A stretch of DNA of 64,000 nt from positions 3,596,001 to 3,660,000 of the forward strand of contig NZ_AP022596.1 of NCBI RefSeq assembly GCF_010731895.1, written 5' to 3'. Position numbers and translations under genes: made by a program. The notes under the pieces were generated by a model. The model searched no databases, was not told the origin of the DNA, and saw nothing but the letters and a program-made list of their open reading frames with translations. The stretch comes from Mycolicibacterium helvum. GTDB taxonomy: Bacteria > Actinomycetota > Actinomycetes > Mycobacteriales > Mycobacteriaceae. Position 1 is the first letter of the stretch. Each line of letters begins with the position of its first letter. This document shows positions 44,722 to 53,745 of this stretch, in pieces.

Positions 44722-45907
44722 CGACGAGACCAACTCCAAGCGGGGGATCGACGAGCGGTTGGCGCGCCGTGCCGCCAAGAGTGCAGAACGGTTGGCGCGT
44801 AAGACCGACCATCCCGGTCTCGGTGTGGGCAAGAAGGCCGGGCTGCTGGCCGGGATGGCAGGCCTGAGCGCGGTCGGCACTGTCGCCGGGGTATCGGCGG
44901 CCCGCGCGTTCGGGCACCGGTCCCATGTCGAAGATCTGTACCAGCGTGAGGATTTCGGGCTCCTCGATGCCGACCGCGGGTGCGTGGTCACCACGCCGGA
45001 CGGTATTCCGCTGGTGGTGCGCGAAGTCGGCCCGACCACCGCGCCGCTGACGGTGGTGTTCGCCCACGGGTTCTGCCTGCGGATGGGATCGTTTCACTTC
45101 CAGCGCGCGGCCCTGGCCGCGCGCTGGGGCGATCAGGTCCGGATGGTGTTCTACGACCAGCGCGGGCACGGCCAGTCCAGCCCAGCCCCGGTTGACACCT
45201 ACACCGTGCCCCAGCTGGGTAAGGACCTGGAAACCATTCTGCAAGTGATGGTTCCGCGCGGACCGGTCGTGCTCGTCGGCCATTCGATGGGTGGTATGAC
45301 GGTGCTGTCGCATGCCCGGCAGTTCCCCAAGCAGTACGGCAGCCGCATCGTCGGTGCGGCGTTGATCTCCTCGGCGGCCGAAGGGCTGTCCCGCTCACCG
45401 CTGGGTGAGATCTTGCAGAACCCCGCGCTGGAGGCCGTGCGGTTCGCCGCGCGTTACGCGCCCAAGCTCGTGCACCGCACCCGTGGCGCGGCCCGGTCGG
45501 TGATTCGCCCGATCCTGCGGGCCGCCTCCTACGGCGACGATCACATGAGCCCGCGCGTTGTGGCGTTCTCCGAAGAGATGATTCACGACACCCCGATCGC
45601 CACCCTGGTCGAGTTCCTGCACGCTCTGGAAGTTCACGACGAGAGCGCGGCGTTGCCGGTGCTGGCCAGAATCCCGACGTTGATCGCCTGCGGCGACCAC
45701 GATGTGCTGACCCCGATCGTGCACTCCGAGGAGATGGCCGCGGTGCTGCCGAACTGCGAACTGCTGATCGTCGGCGGCGCTGGCCATCTGGTGCAGCTCG
45801 AGCAGCCCGAGCTCATCAACGACGCACTCGTGCACCTGGTCGAGCGGGCGACTCCGTCGAAGTTGGTGGCCTTCACCCGCCGGCTCAAGGACCGCGCTCG
45901 TGGATAG
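44711..45907 (+). CDS. Alpha/beta hydrolase between alr and tsaE
   Basis: This 398-aa protein starts with GTG inside the end of alr (11-base overlap). After a basic N-terminus comes one hydrophobic segment ([20 protein letters not shown], about 40-60) that may be a membrane anchor. An alpha/beta-hydrolase domain follows with [12 protein letters not shown] (oxyanion), the nucleophile elbow [13 protein letters not shown], the acid-bearing [10 protein letters not shown] and the terminal [12 protein letters not shown]is. The substrate is unknown; an ester or lipid is plausible. Its stop overlaps the tsaE start. M. tuberculosis, as far as I know its gene order, has no gene at this place. Confidence 0.85.
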   Translation: MGSDDETNSKRGIDERLARRAAKSAERLARKTDHPGLGVGKKAGLLAGMAGLSAVGTVAGVSAARAFGHRSHVEDLYQREDFGLLDADRGCVVTTPDGIPLVVREVGPTTAPLTVVFAHGFCLRMGSFHFQRAALAARWGDQVRMVFYDQRGHGQSSPAPVDTYTVPQLGKDLETILQVMVPRGPVVLVGHSMGGMTVLSHARQFPKQYGSRIVGAALISSAAEGLSRSPLGEILQNPALEAVRFAARYAPKLVHRTRGAARSVIRPILRAASYGDDHMSPRVVAFSEEMIHDTPIATLVEFLHALEVHDESAALPVLARIPTLIACGDHDVLTPIVHSEEMAAVLPNCELLIVGGAGHLVQLEQPELINDALVHLVERATPSKLVAFTRRLKDRARG

Positions 45908-46373
45908 GACGCAGGTGCGCAGCGGCACGGCCGAGCTGCCCACCGTCGAGGACACCATCGCACTGGGCGAGCAGCTGGGCCGCCAACTGAGGGCCGGCGA
46001 CGTCGTCGTCCTCTCCGGACCCCTGGGGGCCGGAAAGACCGCTTTCACCAAGGGAATCGCACTCGGCATGGATGTCGAGGGGCCAGTGACGTCGCCGACT
46101 TTCGTGCTGGCCCGGGTGCATCGGGCACGGCGGGCCGGGCAGCCGGAACTGGTTCATGTCGACGTCTATCGCTTGCTTGAGCACACCGGCGCCGATCTGC
46201 TGGCCGAACTGGATTCGCTGGACCTCGACGCCGATCTCGACGACGCCGTCGTGGTGGTCGAATGGGGAGAGGGTCTGGCCGAGCGGCTCTCCGAGAACCA
46301 CCTCGACATCACGCTGGCGCGCAGCGCCGATAGCGACGTGCGCAAGGTGACATGGCGGTGGAACAACGAATGA
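45900..46373 (+). CDS. tsaE: tRNA t6A biosynthesis ATPase TsaE
   Basis: This 157-aa P-loop protein of the TsaBDE complex makes N6-threonylcarbamoyl-adenosine at position 37 of ANN-decoding tRNAs. The Walker A is SGPLGAGKTAFTKGIA. SPTFVLARVH is the conserved threonine region. LVHVDVYRL and VVVVEWGEGLAERL complete the family signature. The GTG start overlaps the preceding stop by 8 bases, and the stop overlaps tsaB (ATGA). Confidence 0.95.
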   Translation: MDRTQVRSGTAELPTVEDTIALGEQLGRQLRAGDVVVLSGPLGAGKTAFTKGIALGMDVEGPVTSPTFVLARVHRARRAGQPELVHVDVYRLLEHTGADLLAELDSLDLDADLDDAVVVVEWGEGLAERLSENHLDITLARSADSDVRKVTWRWNNE

Positions 46374-47008
46374 CGCGCACCATTCTGGTTATCGACACCG
46401 CCACACCGGCCGTCACCGCCGCGGTGGTGGTCCGCGACGGCGGCATCGCCGTGGCCGGGGAGCGGATCACCCTCGATGCGCGCGCCCACGCCGAGACGTT
46501 GACCCCCAACGCGGTGGCCGCCGTCGCGGAGGCCGGCCTGACGATGGCCGATCTCGATGCTGTTGTCGTTGGTTGCGGCCCAGGACCTTTCACCGGTCTG
46601 CGGGTCGGGATGGCCACCGCAGCGGCCTACGGGCACGCCCTGAACCTGCCCGTGTACGGCGTGTGCAGCCTAGACGGCATCGGGGTGCTCACCACCGGCG
46701 AGGTTCTGGTGGTCACCGATGCCCGCCGTCGCGAGGTGTACTGGGCTCGCTACCGCGACGGGCAGCGGATCGACGGCCCGGACGTTGCCGCGCCCGCCGA
46801 CGTACCTGTCGACGGAGCCGAAGCGGTAGCCGGATCGCCCGAGCATGCCGCCCTCTTCGCGCTTCCCGTCGTAGGCCCCGCCTACCCAACGGCTGCGGGT
46901 CTGGTTGCCGCCGTTACCGATTGGGTCGGCGAGCCCGCCCCGCTGGTGCCGCTGTACCTGCGCCGCCCCGATGCCAAGACGCTGGCCGAGCGAGGTGTGT
47001 TGCGATGA
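46370..47008 (+). CDS. tsaB: tRNA t6A biosynthesis protein TsaB
   Basis: This 212-aa ASKHA-fold, non-catalytic partner of TsaD has the N-terminal ILVIDTATPAVTAAVV, HAETLTPNAVAAVAEA and VGCGPGPFTGLRVGMATA blocks of the family. The ATG at 46370 is preferred over an ATG 18 bases upstream because it forms the ATGA overlap with tsaE used throughout this operon. The stop overlaps rimI in the same way. Confidence 0.95.
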   Translation: MTRTILVIDTATPAVTAAVVVRDGGIAVAGERITLDARAHAETLTPNAVAAVAEAGLTMADLDAVVVGCGPGPFTGLRVGMATAAAYGHALNLPVYGVCSLDGIGVLTTGEVLVVTDARRREVYWARYRDGQRIDGPDVAAPADVPVDGAEAVAGSPEHAALFALPVVGPAYPTAAGLVAAVTDWVGEPAPLVPLYLRRPDAKTLAERGVLR

Positions 47009-47466
47009 ACGTCCGGTACGGCCCGTTGGTCAAGGGTGACGCCGCCCGTTGCGCTGAACTCGAGAACATGCTGTTCGAGGGTGACGACCCATGGCCGGAC
47101 TTCGCGTTCATCCGTGAGCTGGCCGCCCCGCACAACCGCTATGTAGCCGCCCGGGTCGACGACAAGCTGGTCGGCTATGCCGGCATCTCCCGGCTGGGCC
47201 GAGCCGAGCCATTCGAATACGAAATCCACACCGTCGGTGTCGATCCCGCGTATCAGGGGCACGGTATCGGCCGGCAGATGATGATCGATCTGCTCGGTGC
47301 GGTCGGCCCCGAGTCGGTGGTGTACCTGGAGGTGCGTACCGACAACGAACCGGCGATCGCGCTGTACACCAGCCTGGGCTTCACCCGAGTCGGGGTGCGC
47401 AAGCGCTACTACCGGGTCAGCGGCGCCGACGCCTACACGATGCGACGGGATCCAGTCCATGTCTAA
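47005..47466 (+). CDS. rimI: Ribosomal protein S18 alanine N-acetyltransferase (RimI-like GNAT)
   Basis: This 153-aa GNAT-fold acetyltransferase has the acetyl-CoA-binding loop [15 protein letters not shown]. The catalytic-side strand [25 protein letters not shown] follows, and the usual RimI ending [18 protein letters not shown]. In mycobacteria it is encoded between tsaB and tsaD (Rv3420c). It overlaps both neighbours by 4 to 8 bases. Confidence 0.94.
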   Translation: MNVRYGPLVKGDAARCAELENMLFEGDDPWPDFAFIRELAAPHNRYVAARVDDKLVGYAGISRLGRAEPFEYEIHTVGVDPAYQGHGIGRQMMIDLLGAVGPESVVYLEVRTDNEPAIALYTSLGFTRVGVRKRYYRVSGADAYTMRRDPVHV

Positions 47467-48535
47467 CCCCGAGTCGCTTCGCTCCTGCCCGCCGAGCATC
47501 ATCCTCGCCATCGAAAGTTCTTGTGACGAAACCGGAGTCGGCATCGCCCGGCTGGACGCCGACGGCACGGTCACGCTGCTGGCCGACGAGGTGGCCTCCA
47601 GCGTCGACGAACACGCCCGGTTCGGCGGAGTGGTTCCCGAGATCGCGTCGCGGGCACACCTGGAGGCCCTCGGGCCGACCATGCGCCGTGCGCTGCAGAC
47701 CGCAGGCATCGACAAGCCCGATGTCGTCGCAGCTACCATCGGACCCGGACTGGCTGGCGCGCTGCTGGTCGGGGTAGCCGCAGCCAAGGCCTATGCCGCC
47801 GCGTGGGGGGTGCCGTTCTACGCCGTCAACCACCTCGGCGGGCACTTGGCTGCCGACGTCTACGACCACGGCCCGCTGCCCGAATGCGTTGGCCTGCTGG
47901 TGTCCGGCGGACACACCCACCTGTTGCACGTGCGCTCGCTGGGTGAGCCGATCATCGAACTCGGCAGCACCGTCGACGACGCCGCGGGGGAGGCCTACGA
48001 CAAGGTGGCTCGGCTGCTGGGCCTCGGCTATCCCGGTGGGCGGCCGCTCGACGAGCTCGCCCGCACCGGTGATCGCGACGCGATTGTCTTCCCACGCGGC
48101 ATGAGCGGCCCGCGCGACGAACCGTTCGCCTTCTCGTTCTCCGGCCTCAAGACCGCCGTCGCCCGCTATGTCGAGAATCATCCCGACGCACCGACCGCCG
48201 ACGTCGCCGCCGGATTCCAGGAAGCGGTAGCCGACGTGCTCACCGCCAAGGCGGTGCGGGCGGCCGGCGAACTCGGAGTGTCGACGCTGCTGATCGCCGG
48301 CGGGGTGGCGGCCAACTCGCGGCTGCGTGAGTTGGCCGAAGAGCGTTGTGCGGCAGCCGGTTTGACGCTACGGATTCCGCGACCGCGGTTGTGCACCGAC
48401 AATGGGGCGATGATCGCCTCGTTTGCCGCGCACCTCATCGCCGCCGGAGCGGCGCCGTCGGCCCTGGATGTGCCCAGCGACCCCGGCCTACCGGTCATCG
48501 CCGGCCAGGTCGTCACCAGCCGATCCAGCCGTTGA
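47459..48535 (+). CDS. tsaD: tRNA N6-adenosine threonylcarbamoyltransferase TsaD
   Basis: This 358-aa catalytic subunit of t6A synthesis has [15 protein letters not shown] at the N-terminus. The metal-binding HxxxH is in [35 protein letters not shown] and the C-terminal [11 protein letters not shown] complete the fold. The catalytic metal is normally iron, held by these two His and a late Asp (CTDNGAMIA). The stop overlaps the next ATG (TGATG). Confidence 0.96.
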   Translation: MSNPESLRSCPPSIILAIESSCDETGVGIARLDADGTVTLLADEVASSVDEHARFGGVVPEIASRAHLEALGPTMRRALQTAGIDKPDVVAATIGPGLAGALLVGVAAAKAYAAAWGVPFYAVNHLGGHLAADVYDHGPLPECVGLLVSGGHTHLLHVRSLGEPIIELGSTVDDAAGEAYDKVARLLGLGYPGGRPLDELARTGDRDAIVFPRGMSGPRDEPFAFSFSGLKTAVARYVENHPDAPTADVAAGFQEAVADVLTAKAVRAAGELGVSTLLIAGGVAANSRLRELAEERCAAAGLTLRIPRPRLCTDNGAMIASFAAHLIAAGAAPSALDVPSDPGLPVIAGQVVTSRSSR

Positions 48536-49527
48536 TGCACTACGACGTTGCGCTGCGTCCCGCGCAGCCGGCCACCCCGGCCCCGGACGCCTTCGCCGTC
48601 CACCGCGCTGAGGTGCCGGCCAGTCCCGGTCGCGACGGGCTGGCGCTGGCTTACCTCCACGAGGGGATCGGCGGGTATCCGCTGCTCCTGCTGCACGGCT
48701 ACCCCGAGACCAAGCGGATCTGGTGGCGCAATATCGCCGCGTTGGTCGACGCCGGCTACGAAGTGATCGCCCCGGATCTGCGCGGGCACGGCGACTCCGA
48801 CCTGTCGCCGGCCGGCGTCTACGACATCGCGGCCTACAGCCGGGACGTCTACCTGTTGGTCCACGACGTCCTGGGCCATGAACACTGCGGGGTGATCGGC
48901 GGCGACGTCGGTGGGGTGGTCGCGGTGGACCTGCTGCACCGGTATCCGGGTTTCGTCGACAAGCTGGTGTTCTTCGATACCGTCCCGCCGCTGGTCTTCG
49001 ACGACTACGTCGCCGCCGGGATCGACCCGGCCACGATCCTGAGCGACGGACCGACTGGCGACTACCGCCACCGGCAGGGCGAAACCCCCGACGAACTCGC
49101 TGCCGAGTTGGACACGGTCGACAAACGGCGGCGCTACATCGGTGAGATGTACGGGCACCGGCTGTGGGCGTCGCCGGGCACGTTCGCCAAGGCCGACGTC
49201 GACTTCATGACCGAACCCTTCGGGACCGAGGAGCGACTGCGGGCCGGGTGGGCCGTCTACCAGTTGGCTTACGGCAGGCCGTCGAGCGAGCCGCCGATCA
49301 TGGACCGCAAGGTCGACGTGCCGACTCTGATCCTCTACGGCATGGACGACCACGTCGTCGGCCCGGAGTTTGTGCACCTGTGCGAAGTGGCCTTCACCAA
49401 TCGGACCGGGCCCGTCGTTCTGCCCGGCGCCGGGCACTTTCTGCAGTGGGAACGCGCGGATTTGTTCAATGCCCTGGTCATCGCGTTCTTCGGCGACCTG
49501 CGGGTGCTTCACGAGCTGCCCGTCTGA
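48535..49527 (+). CDS. Alpha/beta hydrolase with Asp nucleophile (epoxide hydrolase/haloalkanoate dehalogenase-like)
   Basis: The product has 330 aa. HGYPETKRIWW provides the oxyanion region. The nucleophile elbow is VIGGDVGGVVAVDL, with Asp rather than Ser. GMDDHVVGPEF and PGAGHFLQWERAD carry the acid and His. An Asp nucleophile is typical of epoxide hydrolases and fluoroacetate or haloalkane dehalogenases; the substrate is undetermined. It is coupled to tsaD by TGATG at the end of the t6A operon, upstream of the CIRCE-controlled groES. Confidence 0.87.
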   Translation: MHYDVALRPAQPATPAPDAFAVHRAEVPASPGRDGLALAYLHEGIGGYPLLLLHGYPETKRIWWRNIAALVDAGYEVIAPDLRGHGDSDLSPAGVYDIAAYSRDVYLLVHDVLGHEHCGVIGGDVGGVVAVDLLHRYPGFVDKLVFFDTVPPLVFDDYVAAGIDPATILSDGPTGDYRHRQGETPDELAAELDTVDKRRRYIGEMYGHRLWASPGTFAKADVDFMTEPFGTEERLRAGWAVYQLAYGRPSSEPPIMDRKVDVPTLILYGMDDHVVGPEFVHLCEVAFTNRTGPVVLPGAGHFLQWERADLFNALVIAFFGDLRVLHELPV

Positions 49528-49575
49528 GCAGCGGCGTCCGCTCTGGGCGAATACGCAGCACGCCACCCTTGAGTG

Positions 49576-49602
49576 CTAGCACTCGCATGTATAGAGTGCT
49601 AG
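49576..49602. promoter_or_regulatory. CIRCE element (HrcA operator) upstream of groES
   Basis: CTAGCACTC-N9-GAGTGCTAG is a perfect match to the CIRCE inverted repeat bound by the heat-shock repressor HrcA. It lies about 140 bases before the groES start. The 214-base gap between the hydrolase and groES holds this element, the groESL promoter and an AGTGGAGG ribosome-binding site. Confidence 0.95.
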
Positions 49603-49741
49603 GTGGCTTGCGGACAACCCCTGCGCCGGCACCCGCGACGACGACGCGAGGGCATGGACGTATGCCGAACACCTGGTAATTCCGACTGGTCCGGGCGCAC
49701 TTGCCCCCGGCCCGCAAGTTAACTAAGTGGAGGACTCCATC

Positions 49742-50041
49742 GTGGCCGTGAACATCAAGCCACTCGAGGACAAGATCCTCGTACAGGCCAATGAGGCCGA
49801 GACGACCACCGCGTCGGGTCTGGTCATCCCGGACACCGCCAAGGAGAAGCCGCAGGAAGGCACCGTCGTCGCAGTTGGCCCCGGCCGCTGGGACGAGGAT
49901 GGCGAGAAGCGGATTCCCCTGGACGTGGCCGAGGGTGACACCGTCATCTACAGCAAGTACGGCGGCACCGAGATCAAGTACAACGGCGAGGAGTACTTGA
50001 TCCTGTCGGCACGCGACGTGCTGGCGGTCGTCAACAAGTAG
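49742..50041 (+). CDS. groES: Co-chaperonin GroES
   Basis: This 99-aa GroES starts with GTG ([13 protein letters not shown] near the start); the 15-base-earlier ATG is not needed. The mobile loop is [19 protein letters not shown], the roof and core are [14 protein letters not shown], and [28 protein letters not shown] closes the chain. It caps the GroEL ring. Control by HrcA is indicated by the CIRCE element upstream. Confidence 0.98.
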   Translation: MAVNIKPLEDKILVQANEAETTTASGLVIPDTAKEKPQEGTVVAVGPGRWDEDGEKRIPLDVAEGDTVIYSKYGGTEIKYNGEEYLILSARDVLAVVNK

Positions 50042-50051
50042 CAACCGTGAA

Positions 50052-50096
50052 CCGCCCCGGAGATCCCTGTATTCGTACGGGTGGTTTCCGGGGCGG
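50052..50096 (+). repeat. Long hairpin between groES and groEL1
   Basis: Perfect 10-bp arms CCGCCCCGGA and TCCGGGGCGG enclose an inner CCC-T-GTA / TAC-GGG pairing. It is located 11 bases after the groES stop and 30 bases before groEL1, without a T-tract. It is likely an mRNA processing or attenuation structure setting the groES:groEL1 ratio. Confidence 0.65.
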
Positions 50097-50123
50097 ATCG
50101 CGCTTAAGCCAAGTCAGGACTGA

Positions 50124-51752
<1,629 letters not shown>

Positions 51753-51767
51753 GTAGTTCGTACGAAG

Positions 51768-51799
51768 CACCCCCGGTCCTGTTGGGCCGGGGGTGTTTT
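51768..51799 (+). terminator. Intrinsic terminator of groESL1
   Basis: CACCCCCGG and CCGGGGGTG are perfect arms around a short loop, followed by TTTT. It lies 15 bases after the groEL1 stop. A decayed copy of this segment occurs at 53002-53050. Confidence 0.9.
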
Positions 51800-51811
51800 C
51801 GTTGTTGCGGG

Positions 51812-52162
51812 CTACAGGCAGCGGAACGGGTGCAAGATATCGCGGATCGGCCCACCGCAGGGGTTCCAGCCCACCGGGGGTCCCCAGCCGGAAGGATTGT
51901 TCCAGTCGGGCGGCGCCTCCCAGCCCTGCGGGGGAATCCAGCCCGCCGCCGGATACCCGTTGTTCCATCCGGGCCACTCGGGGTGGTACCAATCGGCAGG
52001 TCCGCGCCAGCCCGGAGGAGGAGGCGGCGGGCCGTATGGACCATAGGCTGGCACTGGCGCGAAGCCAGGCGCGGCGCTGGCGATACCGGTGCCAACGCCT
52101 ATAGCGCCGGCGACCAGAGCGCCGGTAATCCCCACTGCGGCAACGATCTTTGTTGACTTCAT
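51812..52162 (-). CDS. Small secreted Pro/Trp-rich protein
   Basis: This 116-aa protein has a signal peptide (MKSTKIVAAVGITGALVAGAIGVG, cleavage near ASAAP). Its mature part is dominated by Pro, Gly, Trp and Tyr (PAYGPYGPPPPPPGW, PADWYHPEWPGWNNG). Two Cys flank a short C-terminal segment (NPCGGPIRDILHPFRCL), probably a disulfide. ATG 52162 has AAAGG upstream; the frame's TTG start nine bases earlier is ignored. It is likely a cell-surface or wall-associated protein. It converges on groEL1. Confidence 0.75.
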   Translation of the reverse strand: MKSTKIVAAVGITGALVAGAIGVGTGIASAAPGFAPVPAYGPYGPPPPPPGWRGPADWYHPEWPGWNNGYPAAGWIPPQGWEAPPDWNNPSGWGPPVGWNPCGGPIRDILHPFRCL

Positions 52163-52498
52163 TCCGATCAACCTTTCCCGGTCCCGACGCCATGGGATCC
52201 GCGGTTGCAGTGCTTTGCTTCACTGACGATCCGACGCCGATCGAGTTCCATCGGCGGTGGCGTCTGCTGGTTAACCTAACTAGGCAAGCTAAGAATGGGC
52301 TATGCCCACGCTCGCAGTGTGGTGTCCGAACCCTGTTAAGCCGGAGGTGTTTTCGCTTCCTTCGCCGGTCACGCCAGTCGGCATCGGCACGAGTTCCGCA
52401 CGGTGGGCAACGATCGCCTGTGGGTTACCTGTGCGGGCCTGCTGCGGGGCGTGGGCTCGGGTAGCGTTTCGTTGGGGAGCGGTGGGACTGGGGGCACT
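52163..52498. other. Gene-free region (336 bases)
   Basis: This is the divergent spacer between the secreted protein and the DUF6941-like gene. An A/T-richer patch around 52270-52300 (GGTTAACCTAACTAGGC) probably contains promoters for one or both. No gene or RNA was recognised. Confidence 0.4.
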
Positions 52499-52951
52499 AT
52501 GCATGTCTCGGCCTTTGTGCCAGTAGTGAGTGCGATTGACAGTGGCTCAGGCATAAATGCCATTGGATTTCCGATGTCAACGTTCTCTGTCAACGAGTTC
52601 CCGATCGGGGTTCAGATTCCGATCGTTCTGTCGGTGTGGACCGAAAGTGGCTCCGATCATGACCCGCACTTGTACGCAGTGGCCCATGATCCGGACGGAG
52701 TGCGGCGCGGCACCATCGACATCTTCTGGCATTGGCCTGACGTCGAGGGCCAGTCGTGCAAAGTCGGGGTGCGGGTTCTGCAGTTAGCCTTCGTCGCTAC
52801 GAAGCCGGGGGCGTATCGGGTGGGCCTCTACGGCGATCCGGACTCCACGGAAACCGGGCACTCATTCCCGTTGCTGGTGACGTTAGCGGTACCCAGCGAG
52901 GTTAGCAAACAGGGCTCAAAAATCTTGGTAACGAACCCTATTCGCCGTTGA
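52499..52951 (+). CDS. DUF6941-like hypothetical protein
   Basis: The product has 150 aa from ATG 52499; the frame is open 96 bases further upstream with Gly/Ser-rich, unlikely residues. The sequence looks all-beta. It has an N-terminal MHVSAFVPVV, a MSTFSVNEFPIGVQIPIVLSVW strand pair, and a C-terminal AYRVGLYGDPDSTETGHSFPLLV. The opening and layout recall DUF6941 proteins, small uncharacterised bacterial beta-domains, but this is pattern memory only. No partners nearby suggest a role. Confidence 0.6.
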   Translation: MHVSAFVPVVSAIDSGSGINAIGFPMSTFSVNEFPIGVQIPIVLSVWTESGSDHDPHLYAVAHDPDGVRRGTIDIFWHWPDVEGQSCKVGVRVLQLAFVATKPGAYRVGLYGDPDSTETGHSFPLLVTLAVPSEVSKQGSKILVTNPIRR

Positions 52952-53001
52952 TCGTACCGGGTCAGCCCGCGGTCGAGTGCGCCTTGGCCGGCTTGCGTGA
53001 G

Positions 53002-53050
53002 TAGCTCGTACGTGGCGCCCTGGCCCTGTTGGGTCGGGGATGTTCTGTTA
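53002..53050 (+). repeat. Degenerate copy of the groEL1 terminator segment
   Basis: TAGCTCGTACG...CCTGTTGGGTCGGGGATGTT resembles TAGTTCGTACG...CCTGTTGGGCCGGGGGTGTT at 51754-51805 over about 50 bases with one small gap. The stem is no longer perfect. Apart from this, the 224 bases from 52952 to 53175 show no gene. Confidence 0.55.
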
Positions 53051-53175
53051 TGTGGTCGACCACCTTCGACTGGATCGCTGCAGGGGGATGTCCTTTGTAC
53101 TCGTTGCTGACCGTCTTGATGCCAGGATTGACACCGTTGAACTGTGGACGCGAGTTCCGAACGACCGAGGTCGGT

Positions 53176-53632
53176 TCACGTCAGCGACGTGGCGATGTCG
53201 ACCTCTGATGTCAGCGCCTGGTGCACAGGGCACCGCTCGGCGATTTCCAGAAGCCGCTGCGGTTGGGCGGCGTCGAGGTCGCCCAACCAATGTGATTGTT
53301 CGATCGATATGGCTAATCTGGCCCTTGGTGGTTTCACACTCGGCGCAGTCCTCTGCGTGAACACGGCTGTGCCGCAGGGTCACCTCGACCCGCTCCAGTG
53401 GCCAGCCTTTCTTATTGGCGTATGGGCGCACCGTCATCGAGGTGCATGCGCCAAGGCCGGCCAGCAACTAGTCGTAGGGCGTCGGTCCCGCATCATCGCC
53501 GATCGGCCGTGGCTCGTCCGCGAAGAGTTGGTGCCGACCTGCCGTGATCTGCTGGGTGTTGGTCCCCGTGCCCGTCTCGGTCACGGCGACAGTGCCTTCG
53601 GATGTTTTTTCAGTGGTGTCGTGTGCAGTCAT
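53176..53632 (-). pseudogene. OsmC-family protein, inactivated by nonsense and frameshift mutations
   Basis: Reading from ATG 53632, the minus strand encodes an OsmC-like N-terminus (TAGRHQLFADEPRPIGDDAGPTPYD). It then hits TAG at 53468-53470, where a Leu codon is expected. The next residues, [29 protein letters not shown], are the diagnostic Cys-containing OsmC helix. After [10 protein letters not shown] near 53295-53315 the frame must shift by one base to continue as [33 protein letters not shown], the second conserved Cys region. OsmC proteins detoxify organic hydroperoxides with these two Cys. Both lesions must be corrected to make a full protein. Confidence 0.88.
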
Positions 53633-53646
53633 GGCCGTAATCCAAT

Positions 53647-53665
53647 ACCACCGAGACGCGGTGGT
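53647..53665. promoter_or_regulatory. Inverted repeat between osmC pseudogene and flavin oxidoreductase
   Basis: ACCACCG-N5-CGGTGGT is a perfect 7-bp inverted repeat 15 bases upstream of the osmC pseudogene start and ~80 bases before the oxidoreductase. It is a possible operator of the divergent region. Confidence 0.45.
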
Positions 53666-53732
53666 CGATAACTTCGATACCCGTGTCCGGGACCGATTGC
53701 CATGGTCGTCATCGGCGGGCGGATAGCCAAAA

Positions 53733-53738
53733 TATAAG
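53733..53738 (+). promoter_or_regulatory. Putative -10 box for the flavin oxidoreductase
   Basis: TATAAG lies within an A/T-rich AAAATATAAG run and ends 7 nt before ATG 53746, compatible with a leaderless start. No Shine-Dalgarno sequence is present. Confidence 0.4.
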
Positions 53739-53745
53739 TCGGGTG

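Noticed and set aside
52270..52300. IdeR/DtxR-like iron box (TTAACCTAAC...)
   Set aside because: Only about half of each half-site fits the consensus and the symmetry is poor.
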